From positions 1-29,943 of the forward strand of contig CAXBOY010000033.1 of assembly GCA_963977405.1 (NCBI GenBank): a stretch of DNA of 29,943 nt, in the 5' to 3' direction. The stretch comes from UBA5078 sp963977405 (GTDB lineage Bacteria; Pseudomonadota; Gammaproteobacteria; Pseudomonadales; Pseudohongiellaceae). Shown piece by piece: positions 1 through 7,041 of the stretch (the first letter of the stretch is position 1; the number at the start of each line of letters is the position of its first letter). A model generated the notes under the pieces. That model ran no database searches and was not told the origin of the DNA. It saw only the letters and a program-made list of their open reading frames with translations. Position numbers and translations under genes: made by a program.

Positions 1-911
1 CCGCCTTGACCGCCGCTACTCGCAGTACCGTTTCCGCTGCGCTTACCGCCACCGCCACCGCCGCCGAACCAACCGGCAGCACCGCCAACAGCGCCAACGT
101 TCGCCGAATGATTAATGCCGATACCGCCATTGCCTCCACTGTTATCAAGGCCTACGGTTCCTGCGCCACCGGCGCCACCGCCACCGCCACCGCTTCGCCT
201 GTTGCTTGTGGTATCGCCATTTCCGTTACCACCTGCGTTGCCTTGCGATACAGTACCAGCACCCCCGATATTCTGGCTTCCACTCGTTATACCGCCACCG
301 CCACCGCCAGATCCACCGGTACCACCTGTTAGGTTGTCTGGAGTGTTTTGAGCACCGCCTTGGCCATAACCCCCGCCTGTCGCCACAATAGGAGAAGGGG
401 AAGCAAACGTTGAATCCCCTCCGTTCGTAGCATTCCCAGACGTATCATTGGTAGAGGTGACACCCGCTCCGCCACTGCCACCGCCACCAACGGTCACTGA
501 GGTGCTGCCTGAAACTGTAACTCCAGTTACCCAGCGAACACCGCCGCCGCCACCACCACCACCATAGGTACCGCCACCGCCGCCACCACCGCCTACGACT
601 AAGACGTCGACGCTAGTTAAACCAGCGGGCGGCACGAATGTACCGCTGGAATTGAATACATGCACTCGATAGGAGCCTAGGGTACTGACAGTGCCGCCAC
701 TACCGTATACGGGAGTCGTCACCTGATTGATGGTATTACCCCCAATACCTTGCAATATGACAGGCCCTGGCACTTGAGCTAACACTGCACAGGCAAACAG
801 GCCAGCAGTAACTGCCGCTGCCTTCGCCAACATCTTGCCGAGCGTTACCCTAGGGCGCGCCAAGCGAGCTTGCTGTGTGTGATAGTGCAGTTTTCGTGTG
901 GAAGACGTCAT
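1..911 (-). CDS. Secreted glycine-rich domain protein, 3' end cut by window edge
   Basis: Reading the minus strand from an ATG at 911 gives about 303 codons with no stop before the window edge, so the C-terminus is missing. Residues about 27-45 form a signal peptide (Met, Lys, a hydrophobic Ala/Val/Leu core, then VLA followed by QVP). A second possible start is the ATG at 833, just before that core; neither start has a convincing ribosome binding site. After about 60 residues of normal composition comes TSVDVLVV followed by runs of glycine, then Gly-rich stretches separated by Asn/Thr/Ser segments to the edge. The order (a segment like FNSSGTFVPPAGLTSVDVLV, then poly-Gly, then a VTV segment ending in GGGGSGG) matches the glycine-rich domain seen in many secreted surface proteins and some phage tail adhesins. 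A cell-surface or adhesive role is inference. It is separated from mshP by an opposite-strand gene, so it is probably its own transcription unit. Confidence 0.8.
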   Translation of the reverse strand, partial: MTSSTRKLHYHTQQARLARPRVTLGKMLAKAAAVTAGLFACAVLAQVPGPVILQGIGGNTINQVTTPVYGSGGTVSTLGSYRVHVFNSSGTFVPPAGLTSVDVLVVGGGGGGGGTYGGGGGGGGVRWVTGVTVSGSTSVTVGGGGSGGAGVTSTNDTSGNATNGGDSTFASPSPIVATGGGYGQGGAQNTPDNLTGGTGGSGGGGGGITSGSQNIGGAGTVSQGNAGGNGNGDTTSNRRSGGGGGGAGGAGTVGLDNSGGNGGIGINHSANVGAVGGAAGWFGGGGGGGKRSGNGTASSGGQG

Positions 912-1177
912 TGCAATTTGGAGCCGGAGATTGGGTGAATATTAGACAATTCTAGAAAGTCTCGTTGCTGCAGATTTTTCCTTTAAATTTAAAAGCTTAG
1001 CCATTTTATCGAATAAACACTGTGATTACTCACAAAGAAGCAAAAATGCGCCGTATTTCGACCCTAAATCGCCCACCCCATTACGCCTTAAACATTGCAA
1101 AAGCTTGAATGAACACACAAAATACCGTTCATACACGCTAGCGCCCTCACAAATTCGGAAACGCACTGGAGCATAAG

Positions 1178-1471
1178 ATGGAACTCGAATATAAAGTCAT
1201 ACAGGCAACCACTCCCCATTTCGCGAAATCACCCAACATCGCAGCGGTGATGGCAGAGGAAGAGAAAGCCGGTTGGCGCCTGCTTGAGAAGTGCGACAAC
1301 TACAAATTGCGCTTGCAACGGGATATTAGTCACCGTGCTAACGACAAGAACCTCAGCATTGATCCCTACCGCACGCAAGTTGGCATTAACAATGCCGTAG
1401 TCTATGGCGTTACAACAGTTGTAACTCTAGCGGTGGTATATGCGATTTTCATTTTGGTAGGTGCGCTGTAA
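1178..1471 (+). CDS. Small predicted membrane protein of unknown function
   Basis: This 97-residue protein has a good ribosome binding site (GGAG, 6 bases before the ATG). The N-terminal ~60 residues are polar and charged, with a segment around residues 25-40 (EEEKAGWRLLEK) that resembles the E-G-W-x-L pattern of small DUF4177-like domains; that likeness is weak. Residues about 74-96 form one hydrophobic helix, so the protein is probably C-terminally anchored in the inner membrane with its N-terminus in the cytoplasm. It lies between the divergent glycine-rich gene and the convergent end of the MSHA operon. I do not recognise a specific family or function. Confidence 0.65.
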   Translation: MELEYKVIQATTPHFAKSPNIAAVMAEEEKAGWRLLEKCDNYKLRLQRDISHRANDKNLSIDPYRTQVGINNAVVYGVTTVVTLAVVYAIFILVGAL

Positions 1472-1492
1472 AGGCAAAACACTGCATTTAGG

Positions 1493-1525
1493 TAGAGGCG
1501 CCGCACCGTGTGCGAAGCGCCTCTA
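1493..1525. terminator. Nested hairpin shared by the small ORF and mshP
   Basis: A 9-bp stem (TAGAGGCGC paired with GCGCCTCTA) encloses a second 5-bp stem (CGCAC/GTGCG) with a CGT loop. It starts 22 bases after the small ORF and its right arm contains the mshP stop codon, so it could act on both converging transcripts. The following bases are not U-rich on either strand, so efficient intrinsic termination is not certain. Confidence 0.5.
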
Positions 1526-1957
1526 TTGCCCACTACTCCTGATCTGCACCTTACGGTTCACCCCGTTACAACTCCCTTCACTAACTATGGTGTAATACTC
1601 CACGCTGGAAACTGTGGCATCTACGCTGCAGGTAACCGTCGCAGTACACTCATTTAGCCCGGGAATAGTAAACACATACTCACGTGGCCCAGCCGCGCAT
1701 TCCGCATCGGCGTTGTACAGTGGGAACTCCTCGGGCGGAAATATCGAATTCATCGCGATACCCGCGCCGGACTCTGCCGCATAGAAGGCGCGCGTTAGAT
1801 TCACTTGCTCCTCATAGGTCTCCGCGTTCTGCTCTAAAAGCAAGTTGATGGCGACGGCTAGTATCGCGAACAACGTAATCACGAACAGCGCAGCTGGTAT
1901 GCCGATGCCTTGCTGAAAGTGTGATGTAGCCTTATTGTTTTGGCGCCTAGGGAACAT
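1523..1957 (-). CDS. mshP: MSHA biogenesis protein MshP (PilX-like minor component)
   Basis: This 144-residue protein has a basic N-terminus, then QQGIGIPAALFVIT and a long hydrophobic helix (about residues 17-42), followed by a segment like TRAFYAAESG. That pattern is typical of MshP and the PilX group, which are pilin-like minor components lacking the usual Glu at +5. Cysteines in the C-terminal half (in DAECAAG, LNECTA, TCSV and GSCNG) could form disulfides in the periplasm. Its start overlaps the end of mshO by 11 bases, so translation is probably coupled. It is the last gene of the MSHA run here; Vibrio loci continue with mshQ, which is not present. The identification rests on position and the N-terminal pattern. 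Confidence 0.8.
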   Translation of the reverse strand: MFPRRQNNKATSHFQQGIGIPAALFVITLFAILAVAINLLLEQNAETYEEQVNLTRAFYAAESGAGIAMNSIFPPEEFPLYNADAECAAGPREYVFTIPGLNECTATVTCSVDATVSSVEYYTIVSEGSCNGVNRKVQIRSSGQ

Positions 1958-2810
1958 TGTGGGTTAACACCTCATGGTTAAGTTGCACTATGTCGCCCTG
2001 GCTCGTCATCAAGATATCGAAAGTGACGATCGCATTACGCCGAGTAGTTGCTGCGCCAAAGCTGAATGCAGTTGCGCCTGCATTGTCGATGCTATCGGCT
2101 AGCAGCGCGCGGTCGGGCAAGCTACTAGGCAAGCAAGTGTCTGGAGTGCACTGAGTCGCCTCTACCCCATAGTTGCTATAGCGATACAATTTTTCCCCTA
2201 CTACACAGAAACTCACTGGTTCATCGACTAGAAAGAGCCGATTGTTTGGCGATCTCTTGTTGAAACGATGAGAAGCGTCTAGCGTTACTGTCATCTTGCC
2301 ATCCACCCCGCCCGTGTCGTCGATTGAGTCAATCAGCGCTAAGGGACCCAGGTTATCGTCGTAGTCGTAGAGTTCAGTCGTATTGATCGGATAAATTGCC
2401 GCGTAGATACCTGCAGGGGAGGCATAGGCGGTTACTGAGTCGAAGTTGATAACATCGAAACTGCTTGCGCCCGACCCTCGGATTGGCGGGTTGATATAGG
2501 TAGTCGCCCTTAACGCCGGCATAAACTCGAGGCATTGATCGCCATCTGGAGCGGCGGCATTCACACGTACACTATTGGGCAAGGCATTGTGAATCTCGAA
2601 TGTCATCCGATCTAAGGCAGCGCGACCGCTTCCCGCTAAGCGACTGCGATTAGAGCTGGTGGAGAAACCCTCAACGCTATCGGCAATAAAACTCACTATC
2701 CCCATCGCAAGAATTGAGGAGATCAGGATGGTCGTAACCATTTCGATCAGCGTGAAGCCTCGATTAGAAGTTGGTCTTATATGCACTGTAGGCAATCCCC
2801 TCTGTACCAC
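1947..2810 (-). CDS. mshO: MSHA minor prepilin MshO
   Basis: The protein has up to 287 residues with a class III prepilin leader: SNRG then FTLIEM, giving cleavage after Gly and a Glu at +5, followed by the hydrophobic pilin helix (TILISSILAMGIVSF). This is MshO by its length and its place between mshD and mshP. The first in-frame start is a GTG at 2810 with no ribosome binding site; a second GTG at 2786 lies 10 bases after AGGGG and gives a 9-residue leader closer to the norm, so it may be the true start. The 5' end overlaps mshD. Four cysteines in the second half (in VSFCVV and the ATQCTPDTCLP region, plus one near residue 93) could form disulfides. The likely role is a minor pilin that primes or caps the MSHA fibre. 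Confidence 0.88.
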   Translation of the reverse strand: MVQRGLPTVHIRPTSNRGFTLIEMVTTILISSILAMGIVSFIADSVEGFSTSSNRSRLAGSGRAALDRMTFEIHNALPNSVRVNAAAPDGDQCLEFMPALRATTYINPPIRGSGASSFDVINFDSVTAYASPAGIYAAIYPINTTELYDYDDNLGPLALIDSIDDTGGVDGKMTVTLDASHRFNKRSPNNRLFLVDEPVSFCVVGEKLYRYSNYGVEATQCTPDTCLPSSLPDRALLADSIDNAGATAFSFGAATTRRNAIVTFDILMTSQGDIVQLNHEVLTHNVP

Positions 2811-3339
2811 TATTGAGGTAGTTTACCGTTACCGTTATTACTTTGGCGTCCTCGTTATCGTCGAGATCGTTCGAAGCAACGGCGAGATTCTCCTCTGTGC
2901 CACTGACAGCAATATCCATATAACGTACCAGCACGCGTACCCGAAAATTCTCGTAGCCTATTCTTTCCGCACCAGTGGAGTCTTGTAGGGGATCTGATTG
3001 ACCTTGCCCTTCGTCAAGTCCATTGTAATCGTCTACATCGTCGTAATCTGACCTGTCAACTTCACCACTGTCGGGCCCAAAATTCGCTAAGATCGTACAG
3101 TTACTCCTGCAAGGAGGTATTCCGCGAGGATGGGAGCGCTCGTCGAAGCGCTTACTTAGAATTTCGTCGAGATAGCTCTGCGCTAGGGCCGCCGATCTTA
3201 TCTCTAATGTGATGTCAGAGCTGCGGCCGACGCCGCTTGAAAGCATCGCGGAGATTGCAGCAAGGGATATCGCCAATATAACGATCGTGATCACCATTTC
3301 GATCAGTGTTAAGCCTGCGTGTCCTATTCGCAATTTCAT
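2764..3339 (-). CDS. mshD: MSHA minor prepilin MshD
   Basis: I place the start at the ATG at 3339, which has GGAG 7 bases upstream and overlaps the mshC stop as ATGA; the open frame extends further upstream without a better start. The 191-residue product begins MKLRIGHAG then LTLIEM, a class III prepilin signal with Gly at -1, Glu at +5 and Leu rather than Phe at +1, followed by the usual hydrophobic helix. The rest is a soluble domain rich in Asp, Glu and Gly around residues 85-115. Position after mshC and before mshO identifies it as MshD, a minor pilin of the MSHA fibre. The acidic stretch (DRSDYDDVDDYNG) might bind divalent cations, but that is speculation. Confidence 0.87.
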   Translation of the reverse strand: MKLRIGHAGLTLIEMVITIVILAISLAAISAMLSSGVGRSSDITLEIRSAALAQSYLDEILSKRFDERSHPRGIPPCRSNCTILANFGPDSGEVDRSDYDDVDDYNGLDEGQGQSDPLQDSTGAERIGYENFRVRVLVRYMDIAVSGTEENLAVASNDLDDNEDAKVITVTVNYLNSGTEGIAYSAYKTNF

Positions 3340-3896
3340 TCGCAGTCTCCGGCGAAAGCAAAACCAGCAGGGGAGAAACAAATCGAGACAAGAGGGTCGT
3401 TATTTACGCAAAGCCGGATGGCGGTTGTTGCCGTTACTGGGTAGCCGATATTGCTTGTCACGCCCCCCCGGTAGAGATCGCCAAGCTCGTCATATTGAAT
3501 CACCATTGGTGCGACATTGCTCAACACATCCGTTCCTGGGGTGCTAGCACAGCTGGTGGTGATATTGACGTCGCCAGAGACAGTCACAGAGCGCGCATCG
3601 ATGGATGCTGTTTGGAGAGCGGTAAAGTCGTTCGCATCGACAAATTCTTCGGCAGTCGTTACTTCTAAATTATTGCCATTAGGTCGAATGACGAGTGCGA
3701 CATCTGTGCGTCCAAGTGAGCGCTGATGTCCGGAGCGTGCAAGAGAGATGATTTGATCGCGGACTACGGAGGCGTTGTAGGTGTCGCCTTCTAAAAGTCG
3801 ACTCATGGCCACAGAGGCGATAATGCCAATAATCAGGATGGCAACCACTAATTCAATGACAGAGAATCCTCTGAACTTAATCTGAGATCCCCGCAT
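3336..3896 (-). CDS. mshC: MSHA minor prepilin MshC
   Basis: This 186-residue prepilin starts MRGSQIKFRG then FSVIELVV, a class III signal cleaved after Gly10 with Glu at +5, followed by a helix of about 22 hydrophobic residues. A cysteine near residue 115 (TTSCAST) and three in the C-terminal part (IRLCVN, VSICFS, FAGDCE) suggest disulfide-closed loops as in other pilins. It comes directly after the major pilin gene, matching the mshA-mshC-mshD order of Vibrio and Shewanella. The ribosome binding site is weak, and the 130-base gap before it holds two hairpins, so expression well below that of mshA is likely. The downstream ATGA overlap couples it to mshD. Confidence 0.88.
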   Translation of the reverse strand: MRGSQIKFRGFSVIELVVAILIIGIIASVAMSRLLEGDTYNASVVRDQIISLARSGHQRSLGRTDVALVIRPNGNNLEVTTAEEFVDANDFTALQTASIDARSVTVSGDVNITTSCASTPGTDVLSNVAPMVIQYDELGDLYRGGVTSNIGYPVTATTAIRLCVNNDPLVSICFSPAGFAFAGDCE

Positions 3897-3935
3897 AAAG
3901 AATACTCGCAGTTGAAGGCATTCGTTAAATCAATA

Positions 3936-3965
3936 CCCCCCTGCATGATCGCTCATACAGAGGGG
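3936..3965 (-). terminator. Strong GNRA-capped hairpin between mshA and mshC
   Basis: On the minus strand, CCCCTCTGTATGA and TCATGCAGGGGGG form a 13-bp stem (two G-U pairs) closed by a GCGA tetraloop, a GNRA-type loop. It is followed by TATTGATTTA, only moderately U-rich. It may partly terminate or protect the mshA transcript and so set a high pilin to minor-pilin ratio. The stem is directly visible; the role is inferred. Confidence 0.6.
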
Positions 3966-3976
3966 CTGATGTCGAC

Positions 3977-4002
3977 TGACGGTGAATATTTACCGACCGT
4001 CA
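3977..4002 (-). other. Second hairpin just after the mshA stop
   Basis: TGACGGT and ACCGTCA form a perfect 7-bp stem around a 12-base A/T-rich loop, about 25 bases after the mshA stop codon and 11 bases before the larger GNRA-capped hairpin. Tandem 3' hairpins often protect abundant mRNAs from exonucleases; that role is inferred. Confidence 0.45.
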
Positions 4003-4026
4003 AGTTTATAGCGAACTAAATAGACC

Positions 4027-4749
4027 TTATGGGTTATCAGTCGCAAGCAATAGAGTGCCTCTTGTAACATCACCATTTATGAAATTGTAAGTGATGCTAG
4101 GGATCGTGCGTTGAGCAGCTGTTGCGGACTCGCCGCTTCTGTACTGGCCAACATAATAGTAAGTACAAGAAGTTGAATCCGCTGCAGTCGCATTCTTCTC
4201 ATATACTGGCAAGACCTCGCCGGTAGAAGTTGCTACAAGAGTTAATGTCTCTACCTTAGTTTCACGCGCAGCAACTGTTTCACCAGCTACACCATCAGCG
4301 CCCACTATAACGCCAGCACTAGTTCTGAAAAGATCAGGCTTGCCTGTTTGAAGGATGTATTCATATGCAACAGCGCACAGAGTGACACCAGTCGCAGTAG
4401 CTATATCATCCGACGATATTGCAGCTGCAATTGCATTCCCGTTAAGGGTGTTAGTCGTCGTGCTACCTAGAGGATAACCTGTATTGCTAGCGTAGAGGTT
4501 ATATTCGGATACTAAACTGTCCGTTGGCTGCCCTTCAGCGACCCATTGTGCGCGGAACAAAGCTGTTCCTGTTGCGAAACCACCAGCTATAGCGTCTACG
4601 ACGGCTTCGTGCGCTTCGTCAGTCACGTCCATGAAACGTGGCAGAGCCGTAGCAGTAAGAATGCCCAATAGAAGGATAACCACGACCAATTCAATGATCG
4701 TGAAACCAGCTTGTTTGCGTTTTGCGTTCATCGCAGTCATGTTTTTCAT
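4027..4749 (-). CDS. mshA: MSHA major pilin MshA
   Basis: This is the type IVa-like major pilin of the MSHA fibre. The leader MKNMTAMNAKRKQAG is cleaved after Gly15, giving Phe16 and Glu20 (+5), followed by the helix TIIELVVVILLLGILTATALPRF and a DVTDEAHEA motif typical of MshA. Two cysteines, at residues 125 and 195, can close the C-terminal disulfide loop. At 240 residues it is longer than the roughly 170-180 usual in Vibrio, the extra length lying in the Thr/Ala-rich globular domain. The ribosome binding site AAAGGT lies 6 bases before the ATG. It is flanked by 275 bases upstream and 130 downstream, the largest gaps in the locus, and each holds hairpins, which suggests its own promoter and mRNA control. 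It would be processed by a PilD-type peptidase encoded outside this window. Confidence 0.93.
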   Translation of the reverse strand: MKNMTAMNAKRKQAGFTIIELVVVILLLGILTATALPRFMDVTDEAHEAVVDAIAGGFATGTALFRAQWVAEGQPTDSLVSEYNLYASNTGYPLGSTTTNTLNGNAIAAAISSDDIATATGVTLCAVAYEYILQTGKPDLFRTSAGVIVGADGVAGETVAARETKVETLTLVATSTGEVLPVYEKNATAADSTSCTYYYVGQYRSGESATAAQRTIPSITYNFINGDVTRGTLLLATDNP

Positions 4750-4792
4750 ATTGTTACCTTTAGTCGTTATCTGATTAATTCGTTAAACCCAA

Positions 4793-4829
4793 GCGAGCTT
4801 CTTTTATAAGAGTTGAAGAAGCAGCTCGC
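4793..4829 (-). promoter_or_regulatory. Hairpin in the mshA 5' leader
   Basis: GCGAGC-TTCTT (4793-4803) and AAGAAG-CAG-CTCGC (4816-4829) pair over 11 bp with a 3-base bulge and a 12-base loop. It lies 44 bases upstream of the mshA start. It could be a 5' stabiliser of the mshA message or end read-through from the upstream genes; no U-run follows it. I found no convincing -10/-35 pair in the 4750-5024 gap. Confidence 0.4.
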
Positions 4830-5024
4830 GAACTTCACACCTTGATCAATAGGTTAGGCCAGACTCTGCACCTAACTTATTAAATTCATTTGCAGCTATG
4901 CTAGCACCGAGAATTCACCCTCGCTAGGTGAAAGCCACCAAACTGAGCCCTATTAGGCCTTTTTGACCCGTTTTTGTCCCAATCAGCCCCTTTCCCACTA
5001 AATATCAGGGTGACGCAGTTCACA

Positions 5025-5705
5025 CTATTCCGGTATCTCTACGCCCGGCAAGGACATGCCGCCCCTTGCCCAGTTGAATGGGGTGACCTCTTCAAGCACT
5101 AAACCTTGCCAGTTTCGACCCCGGCCTCCACTATTGTTACCACTAGCGGCACGTAAAGATGGATCGTTTAGGCCAGTAACAGTCCCTGCATCGATCCCTA
5201 ATCCTTCATCGCTCCTCATTTGCTCGCCGTCGTATTTCTGGACAATGCGGTAACGAATCTCCGAAATCGTCGAGGTCCCATCGCCCAGGGTAGAGAACAG
5301 GTTGCTATTATCGTTCACTAAATACACAAGTTGCCCGTTGAAGCTGTCGAAATACCATGTGCGCCTCGGCATGGTCTGCTCGTCCACGAGGTTAAAAGCA
5401 CCTGCGTAGTTGGATGGCGTTTCCAGCATTAGGTCCATTGGATTGGTATTTTCGATTGGCCCGAGGTTTTCCCATTTGCCCGCCGCAATGGCTTTCATCA
5501 TCTGCAGGTTCACTGCAGCTTTCAGCTGCATACTTATGGCCAAGAAATTCGCTCGTTCCGCCTCCCCCGGAAACTCGTTAAAACGACGCATTGAGGCGGA
5601 GAAAACGATTGAAACCAGCAAGATATACACGATCAGCTCGAACAAGGAGAATCCTTTGTTCTTGTCCGCTGATTTAGTCATCTGTGATTGCTGTGTTCTG
5701 AACAC
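5025..5705 (-). CDS. MSHA-associated prepilin in the mshF/mshB position
   Basis: This 226-residue protein has a class III prepilin signal: NKG then FSLFEL, with Glu at +5 and a hydrophobic helix (about residues 19-38). I take the GTG at 5705 as start because AGAAGAG lies 6 bases upstream; an ATG at 5681 would give a shorter leader but has no binding site. In Vibrio this interval carries mshF and mshB. Here a single gene sits between mshG and mshA; it has a prepilin signal like MshB, but its body (WYFDSFNGQLVYLVN, a Gly/Arg/Asn stretch near residues 190-200, WQGLVLEEVTPFNW) does not look like MshA or MshB. It may be a divergent MshB, a protein combining both roles, or a lineage-specific minor pilin. 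No symbol is assigned. It contains no cysteine, unlike the other pilins here. Confidence 0.8.
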   Translation of the reverse strand: MFRTQQSQMTKSADKNKGFSLFELIVYILLVSIVFSASMRRFNEFPGEAERANFLAISMQLKAAVNLQMMKAIAAGKWENLGPIENTNPMDLMLETPSNYAGAFNLVDEQTMPRRTWYFDSFNGQLVYLVNDNSNLFSTLGDGTSTISEIRYRIVQKYDGEQMRSDEGLGIDAGTVTGLNDPSLRAASGNNSGGRGRNWQGLVLEEVTPFNWARGGMSLPGVEIPE

Positions 5706-5767
5706 GAATATCTCTTCTATCTAAATTTTATTGATTAGGCCGACGCGCAAAGGCTTCGACAATGCAT

Positions 5768-7039
5768 TTATCGTATAGCCGAGTTCAAGTCCCAAATCGG
5801 TAAGAACACGCCCAAGGCCAACACGAGGACTATGCCCGCGATAAATATAATGAGAATTGGCTCTATGGCGTCGCCTAATTTCTTAAGGTCGTATTCCACC
5901 TCTGAGTCATAGAAATCGGCGACTTCTGCCATCAATTCATCGATGGCACCACTTTCTTCGCCTACAGAGATCATCTGCAGGACCAAGGGCGAGAACATAT
6001 TGCTCTGTACAGCAGTGTTATAGAGAGACTCGCCTCGCGAAATTCCCTCTCTCATTCTCAACACCCGCTTTCCCACATACTTATTCCCTACCGCGCCAGC
6101 CACAACCCCTAGCCCCTGCACGATAGGGACCCCCGCCCGCATTACCATGCCGAAGGTTCGCGCGAAGCGCCCCAATGCAATCCGCTCGAATACCGCACCT
6201 ATAATAGGAAGGCGCATCTTTACACGGTCCCAAATATAACGACCCGGCGGGCTATTGATCCAAGTGCGCCAGGCGACTACCGTGCCCACGAACGCTGCGA
6301 GCATATAGGCCCAATAGGCCACTACGAAATCGGAGACCGCAATCAGAATACGAGTTTCCAAAGGCAGCTGCGCACCTAGCCTCGCGAAGGTCGACGCAAA
6401 CGCAGGAATTACATAGTAGGTAATGAGCCCTAAGGCGATCACGATAGCAGTCATAACGAAGGTGGGGTAACGAGTTGCGCTCTTCATCTGCTTGCGGGTG
6501 TTTTTCTCGAGCTCAAGATAACGTCCCACTTCACGGAATGCCAAGTCTAACTGACCCGTGCTTTCTCCCACACTTACCAATGCTAGGTACAGAGGAGAGA
6601 AGACCTTGGGGTGGCGGCCTAATGAAGACGAGAGATTCATACCACTTTCTAGACCGAGAACCACGTCTTTCAATACCTTCTTAAACGCGCGATTCTTCAA
6701 AGACGACTGCAGGCCGGTGATGGCACGGTCAAGTGGCAGGCCAGCCTTAGTGAGACTATACATCTGTCTTGAGAAGATAATTAATTCACTAATCTCAATA
6801 CGACGGCCAGCCATAAACGTATTGATGGCTTCCGTAGTCGTAATTGGCTCTTTCTTCTTGGCGCTACGGTCGTTGGCCGCTTTGGTATTCTTGGGCTTGA
6901 CCTTGACTTGCCGAATCTCGATAGGGGTAATGGCGCGATCTATTAGGGAAGACGCAGCCTCATCTACAGAGCTCGCGTCGATATCGCCAGTCACTAAATC
7001 GCCACCCGTGTCGCGGCCCTTGTAGTGGAAATTGGCCAT
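5768..7039 (-). CDS. mshG: MSHA inner-membrane platform protein MshG
   Basis: This 423-residue protein is the PilC/GspF-type platform of the pilus machine. It has the duplicated type II secretion F fold: one copy at about residues 87-210 and one at 290-412, each with a G-E-S or G-E-E-S-G motif (around 158 and 360) and a following membrane helix. Membrane segments lie near 193-215, 232-258 and 392-415. It begins 2 bases after the mshE stop, so the two are almost certainly cotranslated; MshG is the expected partner that MshE turns during fibre assembly. An N-terminal ~80-residue extension with a Lys-rich stretch (residues 46-64) precedes the first F domain, as is usual in the family. Confidence 0.95.
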   Translation of the reverse strand: MANFHYKGRDTGGDLVTGDIDASSVDEAASSLIDRAITPIEIRQVKVKPKNTKAANDRSAKKKEPITTTEAINTFMAGRRIEISELIIFSRQMYSLTKAGLPLDRAITGLQSSLKNRAFKKVLKDVVLGLESGMNLSSSLGRHPKVFSPLYLALVSVGESTGQLDLAFREVGRYLELEKNTRKQMKSATRYPTFVMTAIVIALGLITYYVIPAFASTFARLGAQLPLETRILIAVSDFVVAYWAYMLAAFVGTVVAWRTWINSPPGRYIWDRVKMRLPIIGAVFERIALGRFARTFGMVMRAGVPIVQGLGVVAGAVGNKYVGKRVLRMREGISRGESLYNTAVQSNMFSPLVLQMISVGEESGAIDELMAEVADFYDSEVEYDLKKLGDAIEPILIIFIAGIVLVLALGVFLPIWDLNSAIR

Positions 7040-7041
7040 GA

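Noticed and set aside
6..391. Plus-strand reading frames rich in Ala/Thr or Pro in the first 400 bases
   Set aside because: They are the complement of the GGT/GGC-coded glycine-rich gene on the minus strand, which has a signal peptide and a recognisable domain entry.
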